Source: Dendrolimus kikuchii | Lineage: Eukaryota > Arthropoda > Insecta > Lepidoptera > Lasiocampidae | Direction of reading: 5' to 3' | Length of the DNA: 64,000 nucleotides | Assembly (NCBI GenBank): GCA_019925095.2 | Contig: CM034394.1 | Span: 26,152,272-26,216,271 of the forward strand | Shown here: piece after piece, positions 40,571 to 51,439 of the stretch | Position numbering within the stretch: position 1 is the stretch's first letter | Layout of the letters: each line of letters begins with the position of its first letter | Position numbers and translations under genes: made by a program | Notes under the pieces: generated by a model | What the model was told of the DNA's origin: nothing | What the model saw: the letters and a program-made list of their open reading frames with translations, nothing else | Databases searched by the model: none

Positions 40571-41496
40571 CTTTATTATTGTATATTTATCAGGGATGCT
40601 ACGTTTAAAACACGGTTCAAATTGATGCTTTCTTTAGAGCTTTACTCGGCTTCTGTTACTATTATTTTGGAAGTTGTACCATAGAAGTTGTGTGGATGTG
40701 CTATAGTTTGATATGCTTTTACACTTTCTGTTGCATCATGATTAATGTCTTTAAGTCTGAGCGAGTGAATATCTTTACCTCTATGTTCAGCCGGAATAGG
40801 TCTGCCTTGGGCTTTATTCCCCATATGATCAGTCAGTATCTGTAAAACAGATCCATTTATACGTTATCTCTTAACACTAAGATTTTAATCAAAAATGGTT
40901 TTTGTTGCTGGAGGTCTAACGACCCGGAAAGAAACCACAGTGCTGCCGGCCTGAATAAAAAAAATATTACATCCATTTTTAAAAAGCCCCATAAGTATGG
41001 TAGTATTCAGGGAATACCTCAGTCTATCTATTAAATAAAATAATTAAAAACAGTCCCTGAAACCAGGCCTGTCTGAAGGGCCCGAATGCACCCGACTGTA
41101 CAGGGCCGACTTCTGGCACGAGTCTGTAAAGAATTTATATGTGAGTAGGAGCGCGGCTCGTTTAGTGTAACGTGAACGCCGCACGCCTGTACCTGCGCGT
41201 GCGCATACAAAAGTAAAAGTTACAAAGTAGTGCAGTGCAGTGTAATGTAACAGTGCAAGGGTATACTGGGATGTATGGCTAGGTAATTGTGCTCGCGACT
41301 CCCGCGCTCTCGTGGGAGTTCTACTATTGTATTATTTAAGATAGACTTCGACTAGACTAAGTTTTGTTTGCAGTGTCTTTGATTAGTCTAGTTTGGTTTT
41401 GCTTGAGTTTGTTAACTTTGAACTTTAGACAGCTTATATTTTTGAATGTTAGTGCTTAGTATGAAAGAGTTATGTTCGAAGGATGTGTAAATAACT
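40571..41496. other. unclassified sequence with one weak coding candidate
   Basis: On the minus strand, 40853 down to 40642 follows a TCTGTTTTACAG acceptor-like site. It reads ILTDHMGNKAQGRPIPAEHR, then DINHDATESVKAYQTIAHPH and stops after VTEAE. No family was recognised. 41080-41345 is GC-richer and unassigned. Confidence 0.25.
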
Positions 41497-41640
41497 GACA
41501 TATCGTCGGCATCAGTGCAAGTTCTTGTAAATACTTTAAGTGACATTTTTCATCAAAATTGTGACCTCTTATTGTATGTAACGATTTTGACGAAAAATGT
41601 AGATACAAGGTCCTGCGTTGACACCGACGATGCCTATGTC
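41497..41640. repeat. imperfect 144-bp hairpin
   Basis: The left arm GACATATCGTCGGCATCAGT with CTTGTA and ACATTTTTCATCAAAAT is answered in reverse on the right (ATTTTGACGAAAAATGTAGA, TACAAGG, ACCGACGATGCCTATGTC). There are small gaps and the loop is about 25 nt. It may be a tiny foldback element or a hairpin RNA source. Confidence 0.55.
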
Positions 41641-42001
41641 TCATTTGCCAAATAACAAACAGCAAATCCTAAGCACATTATTAAACTTCTGATTTTTTTA
41701 AGGTATCAGATAATTATCAATTTTGTCACTTATTATGCTAATATAAAGTATAAGTAGAATGCTTAACCCCTAACTTAATTTCAAATAAGTTGTGTGATTG
41801 TGTATAACAAAAAAAAATTGTCTTTATTATATATACTATTGTATACATTACACAACATAGACAAGCATGAGTTATTTTTTTAAATTTAAATCATAAAGTT
41901 AACTAAATAATTATACTGTTTATTTTATGTAGTAGGTATATATTCTTATTTATAAATTAAATAGTTTTTAAATTAAATTCACAAAATATTAGTATTACGC
42001 C
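41641..42001. other. AT-rich unclassified sequence
   Basis: Nothing recognised. Confidence 0.3.
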
Positions 42002-42012
42002 AAAAGGAAGGT

Positions 42013-42231
42013 GGTAGGGCATTTGCCCGACTGGATGGCTACCACCCCTGGTCTAGAGTATGCCGCCATAACAACCTTGAGTTGTGTTCCGGCGTTAGTG
42101 ACCAGGTTCCAGTCTCCCTTAAGAGAGCAGCAGCGCATTTATAGCATCTTTGGCCAATGTCAATAGGCGATGATAACCGCTTTCAATCGAGTGGGCCATC
42201 TGCCTGTCTGTTGAACTCACGCAATAAAAAA
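42013..42231 (+). mobile_element. SINE family A, 5' truncated, with exact TSD
   Basis: From GGTAGGGCATTTGCCCGACT to GCAATAAAAA plus A-run. The 11-bp duplication AAAAGGAAGGT lies at 42002-42012 and 42232-42242. This proves target-primed retroposition for the family, into a family a repeat. Confidence 0.9.
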
Positions 42232-42430
42232 AAAAGGAAGGTTTGCACTGAAAATCAGCGTTGTGTCGGATAATATGTCGGCACAGCAATGAGCGGAGTG
42301 CAAACCTTGTTTGCTGAAAATGCTGCGTACATATTCTCAAAATATGTTTTCATTTTTAAAATACATGTTAGCAATGTAAGTACATCGCTATTTATTCAAA
42401 TTTTTTTTTCTTTCTTTATTTATTTTTCTT
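42232..42430 (+). repeat. repeat family a, target of the SINE
   Basis: GGAAGGTTTGCACTGAAAAT to a T-rich CTTTCTTT tail; same family as 39652. Confidence 0.65.
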
Positions 42431-42506
42431 TGAATTTTTATTTGCATGGACACGTCAATTTCATGAATATTCTGTTTATGAAATTATATAAGCAATAAAT
42501 AATATA

Positions 42507-42605
42507 ATTAAAACTATGTTTTAACGGTTTCGAGCGCTGCACTTCATTTGCTTTTTATTTCGACGTTTTGAACACTTTTCAGTAGCCGTGATCACGGAAG
42601 ACAAA
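42507..42605 (-). mobile_element. Penelope-like terminal repeat, diverged
   Basis: AAACTATGTTTTAACGGTTT and CGACGTTTTGAACACTTTTC, followed by an unchanged CCGTGATCACGG although the rest has drifted. Confidence 0.65.
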
Positions 42606-43074
42606 ATAAATAACAAACAAATTTCGTAATTGGAAGCATTTTACCTCGTCTCAATAATCCAACCATTTCAGTTGTAAAAACCAAAATATATTTTTTAAAT
42701 CACATAAATGTTAACAATAAAACTTTTTACGAATGAAATAACTATTATAAAAACAGCAATAAACGTCGAACAAAACACCCACAAGTATTAAAAGATACAT
42801 TTTAATGCCCTATCTCATATATTTATATTCTACGTCTAACGGCTCTCTGTTAGTGGCCAAGTCGGTTAATTAGTGTCGTCTCGCGTCGTTATAATATTAC
42901 ATCTATAGCTACTGGTTTTTATTTTGCCTAATCAGCCCAGAGATCTGGTACTGACTCAAAGAATTACTAAAATATAGATGAACGATCCTGTCAACGCTTA
43001 CTGCCAATAAATTTTGATATGAATATCTAATTCTGATTCTTAAGCATATATATAAGACAACTCTTTATTATTGC
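42606..43074. other. AT-rich unclassified sequence
   Basis: Nothing recognised. Confidence 0.3.
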
Positions 43075-43366
43075 TCCGGTGGTTCGGGCATGCGTAACGA
43101 ATGCAAGACTAAGCAGATATACAATGCAAAAGTGGATGGATGCAGAAGTCGAGGAAGGCCACGACACACCTTCCTTGATCAAATTGATCGTGTACTAGCA
43201 GAAGGTGGTGTCAGGAGCCTTAAAAACAGACGAGCGTGCATGATAAGAGCTATGAATGTCAAAGAAGCGAGTGAGGTGTGTAAGAATAAGCCTGAATGAC
43301 GCTCTGTTGTTCGTGCCTACCCCGCAAGGGAACTGGCGTGAAGCTATGTATGTATGTATGTAACTC
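43075..43366 (+). pseudogene. LINE C-terminus with (TATG)n tail
   Basis: Starts in RWFGHV, continues KQIYNAKVDGCRSRGRPRHT and EVCKNKPE, then a stop replaces the next residue. The tail is (TATG)n. Confidence 0.8.
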
Positions 43367-43379
43367 TTTATTACTTTAG

Positions 43380-43870
43380 AAATTTATGGAATAAAAATGA
43401 TGTTTCTTTGAAAAGACAAAGTTTTATTCATCTTAGTACCTACATACAATTAGGTATTTAAATGTACGCTAAATACCTTCTTTTTATTACATGAGTTCAG
43501 CAGACAGGCAGACGGCCCAATTGATGGAATGCGGCTACCATCGCTTACGGACATTTGCAACACCAAAGGTGCTACAAATGCGCAGCTGCTCTCTTAAGGG
43601 AGACTGGACCTGGCCACTAATACCGGGACACAACTGTAGTTGTTATGGCAGCATACTCTAGACCAGGGGTGGTAGCCATCCAGTCGGGCAAATGCCCTAC
43701 CACTCGGCTGTGCATTGTTTTGTCTCCTCTTACGACAGGCCGCCCCGCCGCAGAAAATTGTATTATTTCTCCGTTCCTGCACGGATAAACCTAAAACCTA
43801 AATAATACCTAACATTATATGCCCTAAGCTTACCTGAAAAGACAAAGAAACAACATTCAAAGTCAATTCA
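43380..43870 (-). repeat. repeat of the 25.7-kb type, interrupted by a SINE
   Basis: 43380-43480 and 43795-43870 together match the reverse of 25695-25850. The SINE family A copy at 43483-43788 sits between them, with a partial duplication (AAATACCT and AAATAATACCT). Confidence 0.65.
43483..43788 (-). mobile_element. SINE family A
   Basis: Minus-strand copy, TTTTTATTACATGAGTTCAG to TTCCTGCACGGATA, with several deletions. Confidence 0.85.
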
Positions 43871-43911
43871 CATATAGTCCTATTTCAATAATATTCTAAA
43901 ATGTTATTTAA

Positions 43912-44168
43912 CGCTAAACAGATATACAATGCAAAAGTGGATGGATGCAGAAGTCGTGGAAGGCCACGACACACCTTCCATGATCAAATTGATCGTGTAC
44001 TAGCAGAAGGTGATGTCAGGAGCCTTAAGGACAGACGATCGTGCATCACAAGACTTATGAATGTCAAAGAAGCAAGTGAGGTGTGTAAGAAGGGGCCTAA
44101 ATGGCGCTCTGTTGTTCGTGCCTACCCCGCAAGGGAACTGGCGTGAAGTTATGTATGTATGTATGTTT
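43912..44168 (+). pseudogene. LINE C-terminus with (TATG)n tail
   Basis: KQIYNAKVDGCRSRGRPRHT through VVRAYPARELA and stop, then (TATG)n. 5' truncated just before KQIYNAK, about 12 codons downstream of the start of the 43075 copy. Confidence 0.8.
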
Positions 44169-44334
44169 ATTAAAGCTAATCATTTATTAAAAAAACTATT
44201 TTTGTATCCACCGTCATTCGCAGATTTAACTGTCACTTAGGTCGCGTTCCAATTAAATTGACACATATTTGTTTTATCGAACATTTATATATGCTTTCCT
44301 TGGATAACAATTTCTAATTATAAATTTAATTTCA

Positions 44335-44937
44335 CCAGTGGTCGCCCAGTGGGCGAAAATCGACCATAATTCATTTAAATTATAAGTTTGAACATTATTA
44401 AGGTTCCGTTATCAAAGACTATACTTCTATAATCACAGCTTTCGCCAAGGCTACACTGTTAATTTGCTTTAACAATAAACAAAAGAGTATATATTATGCG
44501 TGTGAGTGTCAAATACATGGTAGTGTGTGTAATTGATTATATAACCTCTTAATGTTTTTTTATGCATAACTTAAAAAAATATTAGCATTCTGCACTACTT
44601 CTCTATATAAACTACTAGCTGTGCCCGCGACGTCGTCCGCGTGGAATTTGTTTTGAAAACTCCCTGATTTTGTAACATTCTTCGTTGGTGCTCCGCTCCT
44701 ATAAGTCTTAGCGTGATTATATATAGCCTATAGCCTTCCTCGATAAATGGGCTATCTAACACTGAAAGAATTTTTCAAATGAAACCAGTATTTCCTGAGA
44801 TTAGCGCGTTCAAACATACAAACTCTTCTTTATATATTAGTATAAGAGTGTAAATGGGCGAAATTTCATACTCCTCCGTCCGCACAATATTCGTAAAAAG
44901 GGGTACTAAGTTTTTGCTTCATGTATTAATATATAGA
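44335..44937 (-). mobile_element. Helitron family 3, with a Helitron inside
   Basis: From GGTCGCCCAGTGGGCGAAAA to TATTAATATATAGA followed by T. The AACTATAAGTGTG box seen at 40485 is split at 44615-44846 by another Helitron. Confidence 0.7.
44615..44846 (-). mobile_element. Helitron nested in Helitron family 3
   Basis: CTAGCTGTGCCCGCGACGTC after A, to TATATATTAGTATAAGA. Same family as 14116 and 37134. Confidence 0.75.
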
Positions 44938-45254
44938 TTACATATATTTTACCTTTTGTAAAGGTTTATCTTTGTATTTATTTTGATATTTCCAAAAAAA
45001 ATTCACTATTCTTGGTCCACGGTAACCACTTAACATCAGATAGACCATATACCCGTTTCACAACAAGCAAACATACAAAAAAATCTTGTATAATGTTTAC
45101 GATCAGTCGGCATTTTTTTATTATACAAATTTTATTGTGGAAGTAAATAAATATAGGGAAAGCTAACATTGTTGGCACCCCAATCTGTGATCAGTACCCA
45201 TTTAATTTATTCAAGATATAGAAAAATAAAAATATTTTTGATATTGTTAAACAT
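44938..45254. other. unclassified sequence
   Basis: 45165-45245 (TAACATTGTTGGCACCCCAA) recurs inverted at 61430-61515, and part again near 45815-45845, so it is a small dispersed repeat. Confidence 0.4.
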
Positions 45255-45710
45255 AGATACATACATAACTTCACGCCAGTTCCCTTGCGGGGTAGGCACG
45301 AACAACAGAGCGCCATTTAGGCTTATTCTTACACACCTCACTTGCTTCTTTGACATTCATAACTCTTGTCATGCACGCTCGTCTGTTCTTAAGGCTCCTG
45401 ACATCACCTTCTGCTAGTACACGATCAATTTGATCATGGAAGGTGTGTCGTGGCCTTCCACGACTTCTGCATCCATCCACTTTTGCACTGTATATCTGTT
45501 TATTCATTTTTTCATCATGCATTCTTTCCACATGCCCGAACCACCGGAGCATTCCTTTCCTTAGCTTCACCCCGACACTCTCTTTCAGAGCAACTCTCTT
45601 TCTTACTTCGGTATTACGATCGCGGTCGAGATGCGAGCATTGCGCAAAATCTGCGGAGTGACGCTTTACTCTACTTTCATGCTCTTTCTTCCATACCCAA
45701 CTTGTTAAAC
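45255..45710 (-). pseudogene. LINE C-terminus with (TATG)n tail and internal inversion
   Basis: The minus-strand frame gives EHESRVK, then out-of-family residues, then NTEVRKRVALKESVGV, LRKGMLRWFGHVERMHDEKM, GRPRHTFHDQIDRVL and the end AYPARELA. The odd block comes from a 44-bp inversion at 45621-45664 relative to the copy at 30890. The 3' end is (TATG)n. Confidence 0.85.
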
Positions 45711-45886
45711 ATACAATAAATAATATTATTATTATCATTTTACGGCTATAAAACAAATAAAAAAATAAGATTTCTTAATGTTTTGAATAAAACGAGAAAA
45801 CGCCAATCATTGTACTGCCAACAATCTTGGTGCCAACAATGGTAGTTTACCCAATGATGATAATCCAACACGCCACTGTTCTTACC
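45711..45886. other. flank of the satellite
   Basis: Contains two TGCCAACAAT boxes. No gene. Confidence 0.3.
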
Positions 45887-48800
45887 CAACTTCTTGTCTA
45901 TCCAAAGTTTGTCTGAAAGAAATCGCTAGTAGCGATAAGACCGCCCCACCTATTGTTTCTTTATCATTTTCGTAACTTCTTGTCCATCCAGAGGTTGTCT
46001 GAAAGAAGTCGCTAATAGCCATAAGACCACCCCACCTATTGTTTCTTTATCATTTTCGTAACTTCTTGTCCATCCAGAGGTTGTCTGAAAGAAATCGCTA
46101 GTAGCGGTAAGACCGCCCCACCTATTGTTTCTTTATCATTTTCGTAACTTCTTGTCCATCCAGAGGTTGTCTGAAAGAAATCGCTAGTAGCGATAAGACC
46201 GCCCCACCTATTGTTTCTTTATCATTTTCGTAACTTCTTGTCTATCCAGAGGTTGTCTGAAAGAAGTCGCTAATAGCCATAAGACCACCCCACCTATTGT
46301 TTCTTTATCATTTTCGTAACTTCTTGTCTATCCATAGGTTGTCTGAAAGAAGTCGCTAATAGCCATAAGACCACCCCACCTATTGTTTCTTTATCATTTT
46401 CGTAACTTCTTGTCCATCCAGAGATTGTCTGAAAGAAATCGCTAGTAGCGATAAGACCGCCCCACCTATTGTTTCTTTATCATTTTCGTAACTTCTTGTC
46501 CATCCAGAGGTTGTCTGAAAGAAATCGCTAGTAGCGATAAGACCGCCCCACCTATTGTTTCTTTATCATTTTCGTAACTTCTTGTCCATCCAGAGGTTGT
46601 CTGAAAGAAGTCGCTAATAGCCATAAGACCACCCCACCTATTGTTTCTTTATCATTTTCGTAACTTCTTGTCTATCCAGAGGTTGTCTGAAAGAAGTCGC
46701 TAATAGCCATAAGACCACCCCACCTATTGTTTCTTTATCATTTTCGTAACTTCTTGTCTATCCATAGGTTGTCTGAAAGAAGTCGCTAATAGCCATAAGA
46801 CCACCCCACCTATTGTTTCTTTATCATTTTCGTAACTTCTTGTCCATCCAGAGATTGTCTGAAAGAAATCGCTAGTAGCGATAAGACCGCCCCACCTATT
46901 GTTTCTTTATCATTTTCGTAACTTCTTGTCCATCCATAGGTTGTCTGAAAGAAGTCGCTAATAGCCATAAGACCACCCCACCTATTGTTTCTTTATCATT
47001 TTCGTAACTTCTTGTCTATCCAGAGGTTGTCTGAAAGAAATCGCTAGTAGCGATAAGACCGCCCCACATATTGTTTCTTTATCATTTTCGTAACTTCTTG
47101 TCCATCCAGAGGTTGTCTGAAAGAAGTCGCTAATAGCCATAAGACCACCCCACCTATTGTTTCTTTATCATTTTCGTAACTTCTTGTCCATCCAGAGGTT
47201 GTCTGAAAGAAGTCGCTAATAGCCATAAGACCACCCCACCTATTGTTTCTTTATCATTTTCGTAACTTCTTGTCCATCCAGAGGTTGTCTGAAAGAAGTC
47301 GCTAATAGCCATAAGACCACCCCACCTATTGTTTCTTTATCATTTTCGTAACTTCTTGTCTATCCAGAGGTTGTCTGAAAGAAGTCGCTAATAGCCATAA
47401 GACCACCCCACCTATTGTTTCTTTATCATTTTCGTAACTTCTTGTCTATCCATAGGTTGTCTGAAAGAAGTCGCTAATAGCCATAAGACCACCCCACCTA
47501 TTGTTTCTTTATCATTTTCGTAACTTCTTGTCCATCCAGAGATTGTCTGAAAGAAATCGCTAGTAGCGATAAGACCGCCCCACCTATTGTTTCTTTATCA
47601 TTTTCGTAACTTCTTGTCCATCCAGAGGTTGTCTGAAAGAAATCGCTAGTAGCGATAAGACCGCCCCACCTATTGTTTCTTTATCATTTTCGTAACTTCT
47701 TGTCCATCCAGAGGTTGTCTGAAAGAAGTCGCTAATAGCCATAAGACCACCCCACCTATTGTTTCTTTATCATTTTCGTAACTTCTTGTCTATCCAGAGG
47801 TTGTCTGAAAGAAGTCGCTAATAGCCATAAGACCACCCCACCTATTGTTTCTTTATCATTTTCGTAACTTCTTGTCTATCCATAGGTTGTCTGAAAGAAG
47901 TCGCTAATAGCCATAAGACCACCCCACCTATTGTTTCTTTATCATTTTCGTAACTTCTTGTCCATCCAGAGATTGTCTGAAAGAAATCGCTAGTAGCGAT
48001 AAGACCGCCCCACCTATTGTTTCTTTATCATTTTCGTAACTTCTTGTCCATCCATAGGTTGTCTGAAAGAAGTCGCTAATAGCCATAAGACCACCCCACC
48101 TATTGTTTCTTTATCATTTTCGTAACTTCTTGTCTATCCAGAGGTTGTCTGAAAGAAATCGCTAGTAGCGATAAGACCGCCCCACATATTGTTTCTTTAT
48201 CATTTTCGTAACTTCTTGTCCATCCAGAGGTTGTCTGAAAGAAGTCGCTAATAGCCATAAGACCACCCCACCTATTGTTTCTTTATCATTTTCGTAACTT
48301 CTTGTCCATCCAGAGGTTGTCTGAAAGAAGTCGCTAATAGCCATAAGACCACCCCACCTATTGTTTCTTTATCATTTTCGTAACTTCTTGTCCATCCAGA
48401 GGTTGTCTGAAAGAAGTCGCTAATAGCCATAAGACCACCCCACCTATTGTTTCTTTATCATTTTCGTAACTTCTTGTCTATCCAGAGGTTGTCTGAAAGA
48501 AGTCGCTAATAGCCATAAGACCACCCCACCTATTGTTTCTTTATCATTTTCGTAACTTCTTGTCTATCCATAGGTTGTCTGAAAGAAGTCGCTAATAGCC
48601 GTAAGACCACCCCACCTATTGTTTCTTTATCATTTTCGTAACTTCTTGTCCATCCAGAGATTGTCTGAAAGAAATCGCTAGTAGCGATAAGACCGCCCCA
48701 CCTATTGTTTCTTTATCATTTTCGTAACTTCTTGTCCATCCAGAGGTTGTCTGAAAGAAATCGCTAGTAGCGATAAGACCGCCCCACCTATTGTTTCTTT

Positions 48801-48982
48801 ATCATTTTCGTAACTTCTTGTCCATCCAGAGGTTGTCTGAAAGAAGTCGCTAATAGCCATAAGACCACCCCACCTATTGTTTCTTTATCATTTTCGTAAC
48901 TTCTTGTCCATCCAGAGGTTGTCTGAAAGAAGTCGCTAATAGCCATAAGACCGCCCCACCTATTGTTTTGTTGTCATTTTCG
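45887..48982 (+). repeat. satellite, 36 monomers of 86 bp with 13-mer higher-order repeat
   Basis: The monomer begins TAACTTCTTGTCCATCCAGA and ends TTGTTTCTTTATCATTTTCG. Starts fall at 45887, 45973 and every 86 bp up to 48897, without a single length change. Two monomer types exist: A has ATCGCTAGTAGCGAT (a perfect stem) and CCGCCCC; B has GTCGCTAATAGCCAT and CCACCCC. The GAGATTG variant lies in monomers 6, 11, 19, 24 and 32 (counting from 0; spacing 5, 8, 5, 8), which gives a 13-monomer period of 1118 bp. No coding function. Confidence 0.97.
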
Positions 48983-49089
48983 TTAACTGTATCTTGTAAG
49001 ATAGATGCAATAAAATTCAATCAATTCTACTATTCAATGTATTGTCTACGACATCCTGATTTCTTATTATTTACGAATAGGTATGTATT
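48983..49089 (+). other. right border of satellite with AATAAA
   Basis: After the last monomer: TTAACTGTATCTTGTAAGAT, then GCAATAAAATTCAATC. It resembles the polyadenylated 3' end of a LINE and fits an array that grew inside a LINE 3' UTR. Confidence 0.45.
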
Positions 49090-49985
49090 TAATACGCTTT
49101 TATTAGCTTCATACGTATGTTAGTATCTTTCAAGTTAAATTTGATCGACTTTCCGGTTTCCGATTGAGCTGAAATTTTGCACGTATGTGTATATCACGTG
49201 ACAATGCAATAATATGGTACCATAGAGCTGATCTGATGATGGAGTCGGAAGGTGGCCATAGGAACTCCTGTACTAAACAAGATAGACCCATCGTGTTTGG
49301 GCTCGTTTTACTTGTCTTGGCTAGCACTCTGCTGCTACATGATATGCAGGATCTCAAAAGCTTGTATTTAAAAACCTTTTTAAAAAAGCTTACTTTTACA
49401 TAACGTTCCATGTTATCATAAGAGTGAATTTTTTTTTATGTTTATGGCTTGGCAACTAGGCCTTTAAGCCAGGCGAAGTTGTATTGTAGGCTACAATCCA
49501 CACATTTCAACGGAGTTCTTGTGAAAACTCGAAAGGCCACATTTGGACTATACAGTTCACATTTCTCACAAAGCACATAATTACTACTCAAAAACTATCA
49601 ATATCCTACAACTATTGTTCATTTTAGAGTAATTTTACACATGTTTTAGAATCTAAAACTGCACGGCACAGTATTTCCTTTCAGTTCCCGCTAAAAACTC
49701 CAATTTAATTCTTTTTTCAAAGTTTCCACAGAGAAGGGAATTAAATCACCAAAAAAATGAAAAATGATAGTTAAAAAAAAACTAAAAAAATACGCTTTTA
49801 TAGAAAATCCATCTAAAAGATAGAAAATAAATTTTATTTTAAAATAGTGTAAGAAAAAATGATTTTATTGTAAAAAAGCGTGGGGTGCTTTTCAGGATAT
49901 TATCAGAATAACCCTTCTATTCATATCTGTTCATAAAATATTTATAACTATTGATACCATGCACCCCACGCTTTTTTTAACAGTC
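49090..49985 (+). repeat. composite repeat R+T with nested retroposon G
   Basis: 49096-49430 is family R and 49717-49977 family T. The same R+T order occurs uninterrupted at 54431-55036. The inserted family G copy (49430-49705) explains the gap. Arms AAAAAAGCGTGGGGTGC (49872-49888) and its inverse (49961-49977) enclose a 72-bp segment. Confidence 0.75.
49430..49705 (-). mobile_element. retroposon family G, short form
   Basis: In sense GAGTTTTTAGCGGGAACTGA to CCAAGCCATAAACATAAAAA. The empty site is visible at 54770-54790. Confidence 0.85.
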
Positions 49986-50162
49986 TCACGATTGATACCT
50001 CAGCAGTATGGGTTGGCCGAACACATTTTCATCCTTTATTTAATCCCCAGAAAGAGTTACTTTCAACTCAGTAGTTAACCCAATTTCCTTCCCTACGATA
50101 AAATCTAGCTCTTTATAAAATTTGACTAATATTCGTTTAATCGTGAAATATTACTTTCATTA

Positions 50163-50290
50163 TGACAAGAGTTATGAATGTCAAAGAAGCAAGTGAGGTG
50201 TGTAAGAATGGGCCTAAATGGCGCTCTGTTGTTCGTGCCTACCCCGCAAGGGAACTGGCGTGAAGTTATGTATGTATGTATGTATGTATT
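50163..50290 (+). pseudogene. LINE C-terminus with (TATG)n tail, shortest copy
   Basis: Only MTRVMNVKEASEVCK to AYPARELA (starting at the ATGACAAGAG site) and a (TATG)n tail. Confidence 0.75.
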
Positions 50291-50384
50291 TACGTTTCGT
50301 ACATGCTTGACTTAAAATTCCTACATGATTACCGTGATTAAACATATCACACAGTTTATGACATAAATTTTTATAGATCAGTGA

Positions 50385-50640
50385 AAAAAATCACATTGGA
50401 AGTCGATTTTTTTAAATCTAGGCAACTTAAATAATTCCCACGGGATTGCCGGGATAAAAAGAAGCGCAGAAGAAGAATGTAAAAAAAATTGCATCGTGTT
50501 CTTCGTCGTGTATTTAGTCTATTACAGTTGTTTTTTACAGATGCAGCATGTTTAGAATTGTATAATATTATAGATAGATATATATTGGAATCTAAATTGA
50601 CTACAAGGCCAATATCCGCCATAGTTTGTCTGCGAAAAAA
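50385..50640 (+). repeat. repeat family S
   Basis: Shares AATTCCCACGGGATTGCCGG, ATTGCATCGTGTTCTTCG and the AGAATTGTATAATATTA end with 58540-58834. Confidence 0.55.
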
Positions 50641-51101
50641 CAAAACCAGCTAGGTTCGCTCGCATTACAACTTTACTAAGTTGCGACTGGCGTCTATGGC
50701 ATGCTGCAATTGCCTAGATGCCTAGGTGTGAATGTATACTTGTAGATTTATCACAATTCCGTTCTCAATTACTATAAATGATGCAGTTCCTTGTTTCTTT
50801 ACGCAATATTTAAAATACTAGTAGCGTAGAAGAAAAATATTAATTAATTTAGACGGATCAACCATATTGAATGAATTTGGTTGTAAGACATTAAGGACAT
50901 GACACTGTTCTATTGAATGATTCGAGTTTATTCATACAAATTGAAAGACATTTTCTTTGTAATCTTAACGAAAAATCGCAAAAGCCCTTCGAGAAACTTC
51001 TTCCGCAATCATAGTTGACGTTAAAAATAAACTTGTTATTATTAAAACATATTTTTTTAAAGTTAAAACATTCATGAAAGTTTTAATTAACTTTTGAAAT
51101 G
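50641..51101. other. unclassified sequence
   Basis: Nothing recognised. Confidence 0.3.
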
Positions 51102-51116
51102 AGTTTAAAAAATATT

Positions 51117-51439
51117 TATTTATTTTATTTAAGTTTATGGCTTGGTAGGTAGGCCTTTAAGCCAGATCTTAGTTTACAATATAGTTTCTTCATTTTCTTA
51201 AGCCTATGTGTACCACAGCTGAACTGTAAGTAATCAGCTATAGCCATTCAACGGAGTTCTTGTGACAACTTAAAAGGCCACATTTGTCTATACAGTTCAC
51301 ATTTCTCACAAAACACATAATTACTACTCAAAAACTATAAATATCCTAGAACTATTGTTCATTTTAGAGTAATTTTACACCTTTTTAGAAAATAAAACTG
51401 CACAGCACAACGTTTCCTTTCAGTTCCCGCCAAAGACTC
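51117..51439 (-). mobile_element. retroposon family G, long form, with 15-bp TSD
   Basis: Flanked by exact AGTTTAAAAAATATT at 51102-51116 and 51440-51454. In sense it starts GAGTCTTTGGCGGGAACTGA and ends CCAAGCCATAAACTTAAATA with an A-rich tail. This defines both ends of the family. Confidence 0.9.

Noticed and set aside
40642..40850. Minus-strand fragment ILTDHMGNKAQG... as a host gene exon
   Set aside because: No family recognised and no partner exon found, so it is left as a weak note in the intergenic entry.
45887..48982. Regular 86-bp array considered as a CRISPR-like or coding repeat
   Set aside because: There are no unique spacers between repeats, the repeat is contiguous, and the short frames inside it are by-products of periodicity. 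The genome is an insect's.
49185..49403. Open frame in repeat family R (MCISRDNAIIWYHRADLM)
   Set aside because: Of the three copies only this one has the frame open over this length; others are broken or open on the other strand, so no coding constraint is visible.
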